DNA of 64,000 bases, taken from the NCBI GenBank assembly GCA_022825065.1, contig JAJDYR010000039.1, positions 1 to 64,000 on the forward strand, in the 5' to 3' direction. The stretch's first letter is position 1. Each line of letters opens with the position of its first letter. Position numbers and translations under genes: made by a program. Below are positions 16,275-24,685 of this stretch, in pieces. The stretch is from a bacterium (lineage in GTDB: Bacteria > UBA8248). The notes beneath the pieces were generated by a model that had not been told where the DNA came from, did not search any database, and worked only from the letters and a program-made list of their open reading frames with translations.

Positions 16275-18353
16275 TTGAAAAGATGGATGAACCGCATTTG
16301 GGCGCGCGCGGAGGCGCGAGAGGATTCTCACCCTCTCAGGCTGCATGGACACCTCATCCGCGCGGTGGCGAAAGAAGCCCGGTCGCCGGACGAAGCCTGG
16401 GATTTCGACGTGCTGATCGCAAGAGCCGGCTACTCGAGGGACGGGGAGTGGTTCCTGCCCCGCGACGTGCTGCGCGAGGCCGCTCCCCTGTTCGAGGGCG
16501 CGCAGGCCTTTGCGAATCACACCGCCTCAAGCGGCCCCGACATCAGGAACCTGGTCGGCTGGCACCGCGAAGTCCGCATGGGCGAGGAGGGGCTTTTGAG
16601 CACGTTTGCGGTTTCGCGCTCCGCAGCCTGGTTCCAGGCGCTGGCGCACGATGCGCTGGCCCGGGACCTCGAGGAGCCTTTCGGTTTTTCCTTCGACGTG
16701 CTCGCGCAGGCGGAGTTCCGCGAGGAGGCCAATGGGCTCGTTTTGCATTTCGAAAAGATTCTGGCGGTTCACTCCGTCGACGTCGTACACAAAGGCAAGC
16801 TCGGGGGCGGGATTCTGGGTCTCGCCGCCAATCATTCCACTACATCGGAGGTGAAGATGTTCGAAAAACTCGGGAAAAAACTCAAAAGCGTGGCGCCCGA
16901 ATCGGGCAAGAAGCTAGGCGACGCGTGGACGCCGCAACAGTTCCTCGCTGCCTGTGAAGACGCGGGCCTCGAACTGGACCTGAAGAAAAAAGGAGAAGAA
17001 TCCGTGGAGGATGGAGCCGAAGCCGGAGCCGCTGAGCGCGGAATACTCACCCGGAAACTCGCGGCCTCGGCGCTTCCCGAAGCCGTTCAGGAGAAAGTCC
17101 GCGACCGGTTCAGGGACGGGAGCTTCACGGAGGAGGAAATCGAGGAGGCGATCCGGGTCGAGGCGGCCACGCTCGAAAAACTCACGGCGAGCGGCGCGCT
17201 CCGTGGTTTCGGCGCGAGCGCCGAGGTGATGCGCGACGAGGCGGACCGCAAGCGGGCGGCTCTCGACGGGCTTTGGAGTTCGCGCGACGAGGCGGTAGAC
17301 GGAGAGCGTCCCTACCGCTTCATGAGCGAGGCGTTTCAGGATTTCACGGGCCATCGTCTCACCCCGCGCCAGTTCTTCGCCGAGACGTTCCACTATCACC
17401 GCGCCGCCGAGGACTGGAACGGGGTGCGCCGACTCTCCGCCTCCTTGCAGACGAGTACGTGGGGAGAGGCGTTCGGGGATTCCATCCGGCGCGCCATGCT
17501 GGGCGATTTCAGGGACGAGCGGTTCCACCAGTGGAAGAAGATCGTCTCGGCCGTGGTTCCCGTCAAGGATTTCCGCACGAACCGCCGGGTGCGCGTCGGC
17601 GGCTACGGCGATCTGCAAACGGTCGCCGAACAGGCCACCTACCCGGCGCTTGCCTCCCCGACGGATGAGGAGGTGACGTACGCCGTGGCCAAGCGCGGCG
17701 GCGTGGAAGACCTCACCTGGGAGATGATCCAGAACGACGACATGGGCGCAATCCGCATGATCCCCCAGCGTCTCGCCCGCGCGGCCCAGCGCACCCTGAA
17801 CGGCTTCGTGTTCGATTTCCTGGCCTCCAACGCGGACATCTACGACGGGGACGCGCTGTTCCACGCCGATCACAACAACACCTCCGCGAACGAGCTCACG
17901 TATGAGGGCGCCGTCGCCGCCATCAAGGCGATGGGCCAGCAGACGTTTTACGGGGAAGAGGGCGTCGAGGTGGCGGCGCAGGCGCGGCCCAAATACCTCG
18001 TCCATCCCACGGAACTGCTCGAAGAGGCGTTCGAGGTCACCCAGTCGCCCGTCAAGGTCGTCGAGGGCGGGAATTCCAACCAGCCGAGCTTCATCAGCCG
18101 CCTGGGCATCGAGCCCTTGTGGGTGCCGGAACTCACCGATGCGAACGACTGGTACATGATCGCCGACCCGAGCCTCATGGACACCATCGAGATCGGTTTC
18201 ATGGACGACATGCGCGAGCCCGAGCTGTTCATCGAGGACAACCCCGCCGCGGGTAGCGGGTTCAGCGCGGACAAGATTCGCTACAAGATCAGGCACGTCT
18301 ATGGCGGCGCCGTCCTGGACTTCCGCGGCTTCTATCGCGGCGCGCCCGAGTAG
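16275..18353 (+). CDS. Prohead protease / major capsid protein fusion
   Basis: One 692-residue chain holding protease, scaffold and coat. Residues 1-185 resemble the S78-type prohead protease: H82 in FANHTASS, S139 in FGFSFDV and D169 in HSVDVV form the likely triad. Residues about 195-330 are charged and helical (scaffold-like, KKKGEESVEDGAEAGAAERG). Residues about 330-692 form a major capsid protein with the DALFHADHNNT motif near 525-535 typical of Mu-like protease-capsid fusions. TTG start at 16275 is chosen for GAAAGGAG at 16261-16268; the longer upstream frame lacks a site. First gene of the head-tail operon. The capsid part must be released by self-cleavage if it follows the usual pathway. 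Confidence 0.85.
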   Translation: MKRWMNRIWARAEAREDSHPLRLHGHLIRAVAKEARSPDEAWDFDVLIARAGYSRDGEWFLPRDVLREAAPLFEGAQAFANHTASSGPDIRNLVGWHREVRMGEEGLLSTFAVSRSAAWFQALAHDALARDLEEPFGFSFDVLAQAEFREEANGLVLHFEKILAVHSVDVVHKGKLGGGILGLAANHSTTSEVKMFEKLGKKLKSVAPESGKKLGDAWTPQQFLAACEDAGLELDLKKKGEESVEDGAEAGAAERGILTRKLAASALPEAVQEKVRDRFRDGSFTEEEIEEAIRVEAATLEKLTASGALRGFGASAEVMRDEADRKRAALDGLWSSRDEAVDGERPYRFMSEAFQDFTGHRLTPRQFFAETFHYHRAAEDWNGVRRLSASLQTSTWGEAFGDSIRRAMLGDFRDERFHQWKKIVSAVVPVKDFRTNRRVRVGGYGDLQTVAEQATYPALASPTDEEVTYAVAKRGGVEDLTWEMIQNDDMGAIRMIPQRLARAAQRTLNGFVFDFLASNADIYDGDALFHADHNNTSANELTYEGAVAAIKAMGQQTFYGEEGVEVAAQARPKYLVHPTELLEEAFEVTQSPVKVVEGGNSNQPSFISRLGIEPLWVPELTDANDWYMIADPSLMDTIEIGFMDDMREPELFIEDNPAAGSGFSADKIRYKIRHVYGGAVLDFRGFYRGAPE

Positions 18354-18385
18354 TCGCGCGGCGTTTATCCTTCAGAGGAGAAGCC

Positions 18386-18727
18386 ATGTCCGACAGGCGA
18401 ACCCACACCATCGTTCTCGCTCCTCCCGCGGCCCGCGTCGCCGCGGGAGGCAGCACGGCGTTCGAGGTGAGCCGCTTCACCGAGGCGCTCTTGTTCATCG
18501 ACGTGACGGCGGTATCGGGCGTCGCGCCGGTGCTCGATCTCGAAGTGCAGACCGGGCCGGCGGACAATGAAGCGGCTTTTGTCCACACCGAATCCGCGGA
18601 AATCACTTCGGCCGGGAAAACCCTCGTCAAGCTCACGAACATCGGCCCCTGGCTCAGGCTCGCGTGGTCCGTCGGCGGGGAGGAGTCTTCGTTCACGTTC
18701 GAGGCCAAGCTCACACTCAAGACTTAG
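18386..18727 (+). CDS. Small strand-rich virion-associated protein
   Basis: A 113-residue protein directly after the capsid gene, rich in beta strands (SRFTEALLFIDVTAV, VLDLEVQTGP, WLRLAWSVGG, SFTFEAKLTLK). Position and fold pattern fit a capsid decoration/stabilising protein or head fibre, as found after phage capsid genes. AGAGGAG ribosome site upstream of ATG 18386. No named family recognised. Confidence 0.6.
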   Translation: MSDRRTHTIVLAPPAARVAAGGSTAFEVSRFTEALLFIDVTAVSGVAPVLDLEVQTGPADNEAAFVHTESAEITSAGKTLVKLTNIGPWLRLAWSVGGEESSFTFEAKLTLKT

Positions 18728-18769
18728 AGCCTCTCGTATCGCTCGGTAAGACAGAGGAGAAATGGAGAA

Positions 18770-19480
18770 ATGGCCGGCAGGCAGACGATCATCAATGAGG
18801 TGAAGATGCTGTTGAAGGCGGGCGCGCTGCCCCGGGAGTTCGGGGTCGAGGAGGCGGACTACGCCGATCTGGTGAACGCCGCCCTCACGCGCTACAGCAG
18901 GGACAGGCCGCTCGTCTCGTTCGCCGATTATGCGGGGGACAGCGAGACGTTCGATTTTTCCCTGCCCGAGGACTGGGACGATTCCCTCTCCTTCATCCGG
19001 GAGGTGGAATATCCCCAGGGGGAGAGAAAGCCCTCCTACCTGCGGAGGAGCGCCTGGGTCATCTATGCGAAAGGGACCCCGGCGGCGAAGTTCAGGCTCG
19101 TGTATTTCGTCCCTCAAATGGGCCGCACGCTTCGCCTGTTCTACACGATCAAGCACACGGCCGATGATGCGCGCACGAGCGTTTCCGAAAACGATCTGAC
19201 CGCCGTGGCCTGGCTGGCCGCCGCGGAGGGCTGTCACCTTCTGGCCCGCCGCTTCGCCCAGTCCTCGACCCCGACCCTCGCGGCGGATTCGGTGGACTAC
19301 CAGAGCAAGTCTGGAGAATACACGCGCCTGGGCCGGGAACTCGAGCGCAAATACCAGAACCATCTCGGCCGCAAGGAAGGCGAAGTGGCGGGCCCTGTGG
19401 GCGCGTCTCTCGATTGGGACGCGCTCCTCTCCCTGTCGCGCGGCGAGTACTTCACGCACGGCAAATCCAAGGACCGCTAG
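18770..19480 (+). CDS. Head-tail connector (adaptor) protein
   Basis: A 236-residue protein between capsid and neck genes. It starts with a helical segment typical of phage adaptor/connector proteins (INEVKMLLKAG, DYADLVNAALTRYSRDRP), then a strand-rich middle, then a second helical part (AVAWLAAAEGCHLLARRFAQ, GEYTRLGRELERKYQNHLG). Adaptors bind the portal ring at the capsid vertex. Slightly longer than the usual 100-200 residues. Assigned by position and helical pattern. Confidence 0.65.
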   Translation: MAGRQTIINEVKMLLKAGALPREFGVEEADYADLVNAALTRYSRDRPLVSFADYAGDSETFDFSLPEDWDDSLSFIREVEYPQGERKPSYLRRSAWVIYAKGTPAAKFRLVYFVPQMGRTLRLFYTIKHTADDARTSVSENDLTAVAWLAAAEGCHLLARRFAQSSTPTLAADSVDYQSKSGEYTRLGRELERKYQNHLGRKEGEVAGPVGASLDWDALLSLSRGEYFTHGKSKDR

Positions 19481-19498
19481 GCCGGGAGGGGCGTCAAG

Positions 19499-20008
19499 AT
19501 GCGTCGTCGATATACAACGCTTGAATCCCTGATGGAGGCATGGCCGAGTCCGCAGGAGCAAGCGGACGTTAATCGCCTCGCGCGCGAGACGATGGCCGGG
19601 ATCACCGGAATGCTCAGCCGCGAGGTCATGGCCCGAACGCCCGTCGGCGCGAGTGGAAACCTGCGAGGGAGCGTTTTCACCGAGATCAAGGGAGAAAGCC
19701 CAGGCGCGTTGCGCGGCGTGGTCGCCTCGCGCGCCCCATACGCCGGGTACGTGGAATTCGGACGCCGGCCGGGCGGCGCGATGCCGCCCTGGAGGGAGGG
19801 TTCGCCCCTGCACCGGTGGGTGGTCCGGAATCTGGAGTCGCGCGACGGGGATTTCGAGAGCACAGCCTTCCTCGTCGCCCGCGCGGTCGCCCGGCGCGGG
19901 ATACCGGGGCGCCGCATGTTCGCGCGCGCCTTCGATGAAAACCGGAGCCGAATCGAGGGGCGCATTCGTGAACTGCTTGATGAGATTGCGAGGATAGTCG
20001 GTGGCTAA
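19499..20008 (+). CDS. HK97 gp10-like neck / tail-completion protein
   Basis: A 169-residue protein of the HK97-gp10 type. It has the family core ARTPVGASGNLRGS, then VVASRAPYAGYVEFGRRPG, then FLVARAVARRGIPGRRMFARAFDE, in the order expected for head-closure or tail-completion proteins that link connector and tail. ATG at 19499 follows a GGGAGGGG site. Overlaps the next gene by 8 bases, so translation is probably coupled. Confidence 0.8.
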   Translation: MRRRYTTLESLMEAWPSPQEQADVNRLARETMAGITGMLSREVMARTPVGASGNLRGSVFTEIKGESPGALRGVVASRAPYAGYVEFGRRPGGAMPPWREGSPLHRWVVRNLESRDGDFESTAFLVARAVARRGIPGRRMFARAFDENRSRIEGRIRELLDEIARIVGG

Positions 20009-20534
20009 ATCACGGTACAGGGAAATCGGCGACGCCCTTTTGGCGGAAATATCGAGCGTACCGGAGGCGGGGCGGGTCCACGCCTATCAGCGGTGGTCGG
20101 CCGACCTTGGGAAATACCTGGACCTGTTCCGCTGGGAGGTGGACGGCGGCCTCGCCCAGATCAGGGGCTGGGTGCTGACGCGCGAGAGAGCAGGGGAAGA
20201 GGCTGCATCGCTCGGCTCGAATGCGGCCGGTGGTTTCACGCCCGCCGGCGTCAGCAGGCGGACCCACACGTTCCTGCTGTTCGGGATCATGAGCGCCGAG
20301 GACGCGGCGGGCAGCGAGGCGGCCTTTCAGGATCTGATCGAGGAGATCTGCGACCGCTTCCGGGACGATAAAGCCCTTCGCCTCCTCGATGATTCAGGCG
20401 CCCCGCGCGTCCGCTCCCTGGAGCGCCTTCACCCTCCGCAGGTGGACCTGATTGAACTGAGAACGTTCGGGAACGTGCTTTGCCATTACGCCGAGATCAG
20501 GCTCCGGGCGATAGAACGGATTCGGCGGGATTGA
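20001..20534 (+). CDS. Tail terminator / minor tail protein
   Basis: A 177-residue protein with GTG start inside the previous gene's end. Alternating helices and strands (IGDALLAEISSV, GVSRRTHTFLLFGIM, AFQDLIEEICDRF, YAEIRLRAIERI) match the small tail-terminator proteins that cap the tail tube and join it to the neck. Position between gp10-like neck and tail tube supports this. No enzymatic motif. Confidence 0.65.
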   Translation: MAKSRYREIGDALLAEISSVPEAGRVHAYQRWSADLGKYLDLFRWEVDGGLAQIRGWVLTRERAGEEAASLGSNAAGGFTPAGVSRRTHTFLLFGIMSAEDAAGSEAAFQDLIEEICDRFRDDKALRLLDDSGAPRVRSLERLHPPQVDLIELRTFGNVLCHYAEIRLRAIERIRRD

Positions 20535-20605
20535 TTCGAGACCAGGAATAATATCCGGCGAAGGATGTGTCTTCGCCCCTAAAAACAGACGGAGGAGAAC
20601 CGGGT

Positions 20606-21745
20606 ATGGGCGATACGATTTTGATGGATCGGCAAACTATCGGCGCGACGGAAGAGAGGGAACTGGTGGCGGATTCCGCCGACGCCTCCACCCTGGTGGA
20701 CGCCGCGCTCGAAGAGGATGATGACTTCTGGAACGGCTCGGTGCTGCGCACGATTCGGGGAATGGGCGTCGGCCAAAGAAGAAAGGTGAGCGGTTTCGAC
20801 TCGGCCTCGGACACGCTCACCGTGGACGACGCCTGGGACGCGGCGCCCGCTGCGGGCACGGCCTATCTTCTGGATAGACCTGCTGTCGCTTCAGAACTGT
20901 TCCGGGCGGGCAACTTCTCCCACGAGATCAGCGTGGAGCAGCTGGAGCGCGCGGTGAAGGATGCGAGCCTCTCGCCTTTCTCCTCGATTCCGGGAAAGCG
21001 CTCCGCGCAGATCTCCTTCACAACCGAGTTGCGCGGTTCAGGCGCAGCGGGCGTCGCGCCGGATTATGGATTGCTGTTCAAGGCGTGTGCGATGAAGGAA
21101 ACCGTCGTCGAGGACGCCTCCGTCGCCTATGCGCCCGTCTCCGATAAATCGGGCTATACGAGAATCTGCCTGACGGCGTTCATCGACGGTTTGCGGGTCA
21201 TGTATCTGGGCTGCATGGGGAGTTTTTCCATCAACTGCCCTCTGGACGGCGTTCCCACGGTGGATTGGGAGTTCGAGGCGGCCGATTTCGAGGTGAGCGA
21301 TGCGCCGGTCCCTGAAGGCGCGTCCTACGATGCGCAGGCGCCCGAACCCGTCCTCATGAGCGGTTTTTCGTTCGGAGGCTTCCATTTCGACGCGGCGAAC
21401 ATCCGCTTCGCCATGAACAACGAGGTGGTCTTGCGCCAAAGCGCCAACATATCGGGCGGGCACTTGAACGCCCTAGTGACGGGGCGCGCGCCCTCTGGCT
21501 CCTTCGACCCCGAGGCCGTGCTCAAGGCCACCGACGACGTGTTCGCCGATTGGGAAGACGGCGCGAGGCTCCCTCTGAAAGTGCAGGTCGGCCACAGGGC
21601 CGGGAACATCTGCACCATCACCGCGCCCAAATGCCAGTACACGGATATGGGTTTTTCGGATCGCGACGGCCTGTTGACCTACGACGCCCCTTTCCGCATG
21701 GCCCGCGATGCGGGCGATGACGAGATAGCCATCGTCTTCACCTAG
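20606..21745 (+). CDS. Major tail tube protein
   Basis: A 379-residue protein after the tail terminator, with a strand-rich fold and late segments typical of tail tube subunits (GCMGSFSINCPLDGVPTVDWEFEA..., where the domain packs into hexameric rings, and ARLPLKVQVGHRAGN). ATG 20606 is chosen for GGAGGAG at 20591-20597; an in-frame GTG at 20567 lacks such a site. No sheath-protein gene is next to it, which favours a non-contractile tail. A repeat element lies directly downstream, inside the operon. Confidence 0.7.
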   Translation: MGDTILMDRQTIGATEERELVADSADASTLVDAALEEDDDFWNGSVLRTIRGMGVGQRRKVSGFDSASDTLTVDDAWDAAPAAGTAYLLDRPAVASELFRAGNFSHEISVEQLERAVKDASLSPFSSIPGKRSAQISFTTELRGSGAAGVAPDYGLLFKACAMKETVVEDASVAYAPVSDKSGYTRICLTAFIDGLRVMYLGCMGSFSINCPLDGVPTVDWEFEAADFEVSDAPVPEGASYDAQAPEPVLMSGFSFGGFHFDAANIRFAMNNEVVLRQSANISGGHLNALVTGRAPSGSFDPEAVLKATDDVFADWEDGARLPLKVQVGHRAGNICTITAPKCQYTDMGFSDRDGLLTYDAPFRMARDAGDDEIAIVFT

Positions 21746-21756
21746 TCTCCGCCGGA

Positions 21757-22120
21757 GGGTGGTTGAAAAAGCCCCCCCCGACAAAGGGGGTGTTGAAAAA
21801 GCCTGTTTCGGGATCGGCGGCAAGGAGGTTCATGCGGCGCAGACGTGATGGTTTTGTAGGGACAGGCCTCCGCGCCTGTCCTGACGAAGGACAACCACGA
21901 AGAGCAGGACAGGCACGGAGGCCACGGACAGGCGCAGGGGCCCGTCCGCTACGGCGAACAATCTCGAAGGTCGGACAGGACTTTTTCAACGGACCCGACA
22001 AGGGGGGTTGGGGGGTTAAGCGGCGGCGCAGGCTCTCGCCCTGCAAGGCAACCCCCCCTACCCCCCCTTAACAGGGGGGTAAAGGCGGAGCCCCCGGCGA
22101 GGGGTTTTTCAACAGCCGCC
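21757..22120. repeat. MITE-like element inserted in the head-tail operon
   Basis: Nested copies: outer left GGTGGTTGAAAAAGCCCC at 21757-21776, inner left GTGTTGAAAAAGCC at 21790-21803, inner right GGACTTTTTCAACGG at 21978-21992, outer right GGGGTTTTTCAACAGCC at 22101-22117. Internal GTAGGGACAGGCC palindrome (21857-21945) and CCCCCCTTAACAGGGGGG (22060-22078). It separates the tail tube and tail chaperone genes without breaking either. Confidence 0.7.
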
Positions 22121-22185
22121 AATAAAGGCGGATTATTCTTCACCCTGGTCAAGTTTTGATTCAGCGAAAACGAACGGGAGGAATC

Positions 22186-22578
22186 GTGGAAATATCGGAA
22201 TACAGAAACCATGGACGCAAGCCCATCACCCTGCCCTCGGGGCTCAAGGGTTTCGTGCGCGCGCCGAATCTCCTGGACATGGCGGCGTATCCCAAGCTCT
22301 TCGCGGGCGTCTCGAATGGCGCCGCGGGCGAGGAGGAGCAATACGCGCTTACCGGGGAGTGGGTGCACTGCATCCTGAGGCGCTGCTTCGTTCCCGAGCG
22401 CGGCTCGATGACGGATAAGGAGCCGGGCCGATGCCTGCCCGATGAACTGAGCATCCATGAACTCGCCCCGGCGGATGCCGACGCCATCTTCACCGCGGTC
22501 ACGGCCATGCAGAACGAGGCGGCGGCCCCTGCCCCCGTGGAGGGCGCGCCGGAAGGCGACGCGTTTCCGCAGGCGTAG
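22186..22578 (+). CDS. Tail assembly chaperone (gpG-like)
   Basis: A 130-residue protein placed where tailed phages encode the tail chaperone, between tail tube and tape measure. It has a short strand-rich start (RKPITLPSGLKGFVRAP), a helical centre with WVHCILRRCFVPERG, and an Ala/Pro/Glu-rich tail. GTG 22186 follows GGGAGGA; the TTG at 22156 has no site. The next small frame begins 8 bases after this stop in the +1 frame, a layout like G/GT chaperone pairs. Function assigned by position and gene pairing. Confidence 0.6.
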   Translation: MEISEYRNHGRKPITLPSGLKGFVRAPNLLDMAAYPKLFAGVSNGAAGEEEQYALTGEWVHCILRRCFVPERGSMTDKEPGRCLPDELSIHELAPADADAIFTAVTAMQNEAAAPAPVEGAPEGDAFPQA

Positions 22579-22585
22579 AAAAGAG

Positions 22586-22765
22586 TTGCTGGCGGTCATT
22601 CATTTCCAGGCGAAGACCTACGGCCTCCCCCCGCACCTGCTGGCCCGATGCTCCTGGGAGGAGTTCCGCTTCAACCAGGAGGTGCTCGAAGCCGGTCTGG
22701 CCCTGGAGCGGATGAGCCGGCGCGACCCGGGGAAAGCCAAGAATCTCAGACGGTTCAAGAGCTAG
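22586..22765 (+). CDS. Small tail-chaperone partner (gpT-like), last gene of head-tail operon
   Basis: A 59-residue protein (from TTG 22586): VIHFQAKTYGLPPHLLARCSW-type N-terminus, then a charged helical end (LERMSRRDPGKAKNLRRF). It resembles the short second product of phage tail chaperone loci. It could be made by re-initiation at TTG (weak AGAAAAGAG site) or by a +1 shift from the preceding gene, whose frame stays open to 22457 in this register. A terminator follows its stop immediately. No tape-measure gene follows. Confidence 0.55.
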   Translation: MLAVIHFQAKTYGLPPHLLARCSWEEFRFNQEVLEAGLALERMSRRDPGKAKNLRRFKS

Positions 22766-22805
22766 AGAGCCGGCTCTTCCGATTCGGGGAGGGCCGGCTC
22801 TTCTT
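22766..22805 (+). terminator. Rho-independent terminator of the head-tail operon
   Basis: AGAGCCGGC at 22766-22774 pairs with GCCGGCTCT at 22793-22801, followed by TCTT. It sits one base after the last stop, so the operon ends here by design and is not merely cut off. Confidence 0.8.
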
Positions 22806-22855
22806 GTCAGGCGCTTGATGTCTCTTCGGGGAAGAGAGCGATTCCAGCCCGTCTA

Positions 22856-23188
22856 TTATTTATCCCACTGGAAATCCGGGTTCGGCGGCGAGAACATGTC
22901 GATGTACTCCGCCTCTTCGAGGACCTCGCCCCCGTGCGGGGTTCCCGCCGGAAAGATCATGACGTCTCCCGCCTGAACGACCCGGGGTTCTTCGTCTCCC
23001 GAGTGGAACTTCAGCTTTCCCCGGATCATGTGCGTTATCTGGTCGAACTCGTGGGTGTGGGTTTTGATGGGGCTTCCGGTTTTCGCCGTGATCCGGCACG
23101 CCATCACGTTGTCCGTCTTGACGATTCTGCCGCGGATGATGTTGTTCAGTTGCCTTTCCTCGACGTCGTTCCAGTGAAGTATGGCCAT
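22856..23188 (-). CDS. Small cupin-domain protein
   Basis: A 110-residue single-domain cupin. Metal-binding motif 1 is THTHEFDQITHMIRGKLKFH (His/His/Glu/His pattern, about residues 43-62) and motif 2 is VMIFPAGTPHGGEV (about 75-88). Such proteins bind Fe, Mn or Zn and act as small isomerases, dioxygenases or sensors; no substrate can be named. It starts 30 bases after cofE and may be cotranscribed with the F420 operon, but no link to F420 chemistry is known to me. Confidence 0.85.
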   Translation of the reverse strand: MAILHWNDVEERQLNNIIRGRIVKTDNVMACRITAKTGSPIKTHTHEFDQITHMIRGKLKFHSGDEEPRVVQAGDVMIFPAGTPHGGEVLEEAEYIDMFSPPNPDFQWDK

Positions 23189-23218
23189 GGGTGCATCCTT
23201 ATATGAAAGGTTGTGGTT

Positions 23219-23980
23219 TCATGGACGAAACAAGTCCTCTTCTTTCGTGCGGTAGAGTGCGCGGGCGGGAGCGTCGCCCTCATGGTATTCGAGCCCGCGA
23301 ATCAGGACGGCGGGAACGCCTTGTTTGTCCTGTCCCATCACGAGGCTCGCCGCCGCCGCGATTTCATCCGCATGGGCGAGTACGGTGATTTCGAGGGTGC
23401 GGCCGCTGCGGTCTTTCTCGCCTCTCAAGTCCACCAGGGGCTCCAGGCCGGCGCACCCTATCGCCACGCCGACGACGCCCCGCCGGAATGCGCGCCCCTG
23501 CGTGTCGGCGATGAGGACGGGAACGAAGACGCCCGCCGCGCGCTTGATCTCTTCATGGAGTTTTTGGGCGGAAAGGTCGGCGTCTTGAGGCAGAAGCAGC
23601 ACCTGATCTTCATCTCCCCCGACGTTTGAGCGGTCGATCCCCGCGTGGGCGCATACCGCGCCCGTTCGGTGCTCCACGATGAGCGCGCGCTCGGAAGCCA
23701 CGACGATCTCGTTCGATTCCCTGAGCACCGCCTCCACGAGCCTGGGGTCGCGCCCGTCGCGATTCGCGATATCGAGTGCTTCGGGGGACGGCTCGACGCT
23801 TTTCAAATCCAGAACCCGGCCCTCGGCCTTGCTGACGATTTTTTGCGCGAGGACGAGCACGTCCCGATCCCGGATGTTCACGCCGCCCGCCTCGGTCGCT
23901 TCCAGAATCAGGGGCGCGAGCGCGTCGCCCTCCTTGATTTCCGGCAAGCCGGGGACGGGGATGATTTCGACGTTTTTCAT
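23219..23980 (-). CDS. cofE: Coenzyme F420-0:L-glutamate ligase
   Basis: Adds gamma-linked glutamates to F420-0 using GTP. The 253-residue length matches stand-alone archaeal-type CofE rather than the fused FbiB of mycobacteria. Family blocks are VPGLPEIKEGDAL, DVLVLAQKIVSKAEGR, HAGIDRSNVGGDE and PVLIADTQGRAFRRGVVGVAIG. ATG 23980 overlaps the cofC stop by ATGA. Last gene of the F420 operon. The separate nitroreductase gene upstream probably supplies the activity of the FbiB C-terminal half. Confidence 0.93.
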   Translation of the reverse strand: MKNVEIIPVPGLPEIKEGDALAPLILEATEAGGVNIRDRDVLVLAQKIVSKAEGRVLDLKSVEPSPEALDIANRDGRDPRLVEAVLRESNEIVVASERALIVEHRTGAVCAHAGIDRSNVGGDEDQVLLLPQDADLSAQKLHEEIKRAAGVFVPVLIADTQGRAFRRGVVGVAIGCAGLEPLVDLRGEKDRSGRTLEITVLAHADEIAAAASLVMGQDKQGVPAVLIRGLEYHEGDAPARALYRTKEEDLFRP

Positions 23981-24633
23981 CTCATGGGAGCGGAGGCGAG
24001 CCACGCGGGCGCTTCTTTTTTGCGGGAGAGCAGGAATTCCAGGTCCTCGGGCGAGTCGATATCGTGCGCGAAACCGAACGATTCACAGGACTGCGCCTCG
24101 CAGCCGTATCTCCTCGCTGCGGCGTGGTGTTTCTCGAAGCTCCGCTCGCCGAACGAGAAAGGAATCGCGTCAATCGGCCGGGTGAACAGCCCGGTCGTAC
24201 CGCCGTCCTTCGAGCGGGCGATGCGCACCTCGCGCCCGGAATTTTTTGATGGTTCGAGTCCCTGGAGAAGCGCATCCACTTCTTCAGTCGTCAGAAACGG
24301 CAAATCTCCGTGGACGATGAACAGCGAACGGGCGTTTCTCCCTCTCGCCCAGGCGCGGCCGATTTCCAGATCGTGGTTCAGGCCGCCTGATTCATGGAGC
24401 AAACCGACCGCGCCGTATTCCCCGGCGAGCGTCAGGACTTCCGCGGAATCGCTCAGCACCGCGATTTCATCGATGCGCTTCGCAGCGCCGACGGCCTTCA
24501 GGACGCGTTCGAGCATCCAGCGGCCCAATTCGTTTCTGGCGTTCTCGTCCAGCGTCTGCGCGAGCCTCGATTTTCCGGTTCTGAAATCGCGAACCGGTAT
24601 CAGGGCGACGCAATGGCTCGAATGACTCATCAT
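23977..24633 (-). CDS. cofC: 2-phospho-L-lactate / phosphoenolpyruvate guanylyltransferase
   Basis: Activates phospholactate or phosphoenolpyruvate with GTP to give the nucleotide-linked precursor used by CofD. The 218-residue nucleotidyltransferase has the family start VALIPVRDFRTGKSRLA, the GGLNHDLEIGRAWA block, and FIVHGDLPFLTTEEV (metal-binding Asp). Start is uncertain: ATG 24633 or 24630 fits the family N-terminus; the frame extends further upstream without a site. Stop overlaps cofE. Whether the substrate is phospholactate (CofC) or PEP (FbiD) cannot be decided from motifs alone. Confidence 0.9.
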   Translation of the reverse strand: MMSHSSHCVALIPVRDFRTGKSRLAQTLDENARNELGRWMLERVLKAVGAAKRIDEIAVLSDSAEVLTLAGEYGAVGLLHESGGLNHDLEIGRAWARGRNARSLFIVHGDLPFLTTEEVDALLQGLEPSKNSGREVRIARSKDGGTTGLFTRPIDAIPFSFGERSFEKHHAAARRYGCEAQSCESFGFAHDIDSPEDLEFLLSRKKEAPAWLASAPMR

Positions 24634-24685
24634 CCATCCCGGGGTCGTAAAGAGAAATCGTATTTTCGAGTATACCTGAAACCTC

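Noticed and set aside
22576..22578. Stop after the tail chaperone as a recoding site
   Set aside because: It is UAG, and no suppressor signal or hairpin is visible; frame change or re-initiation is more likely.
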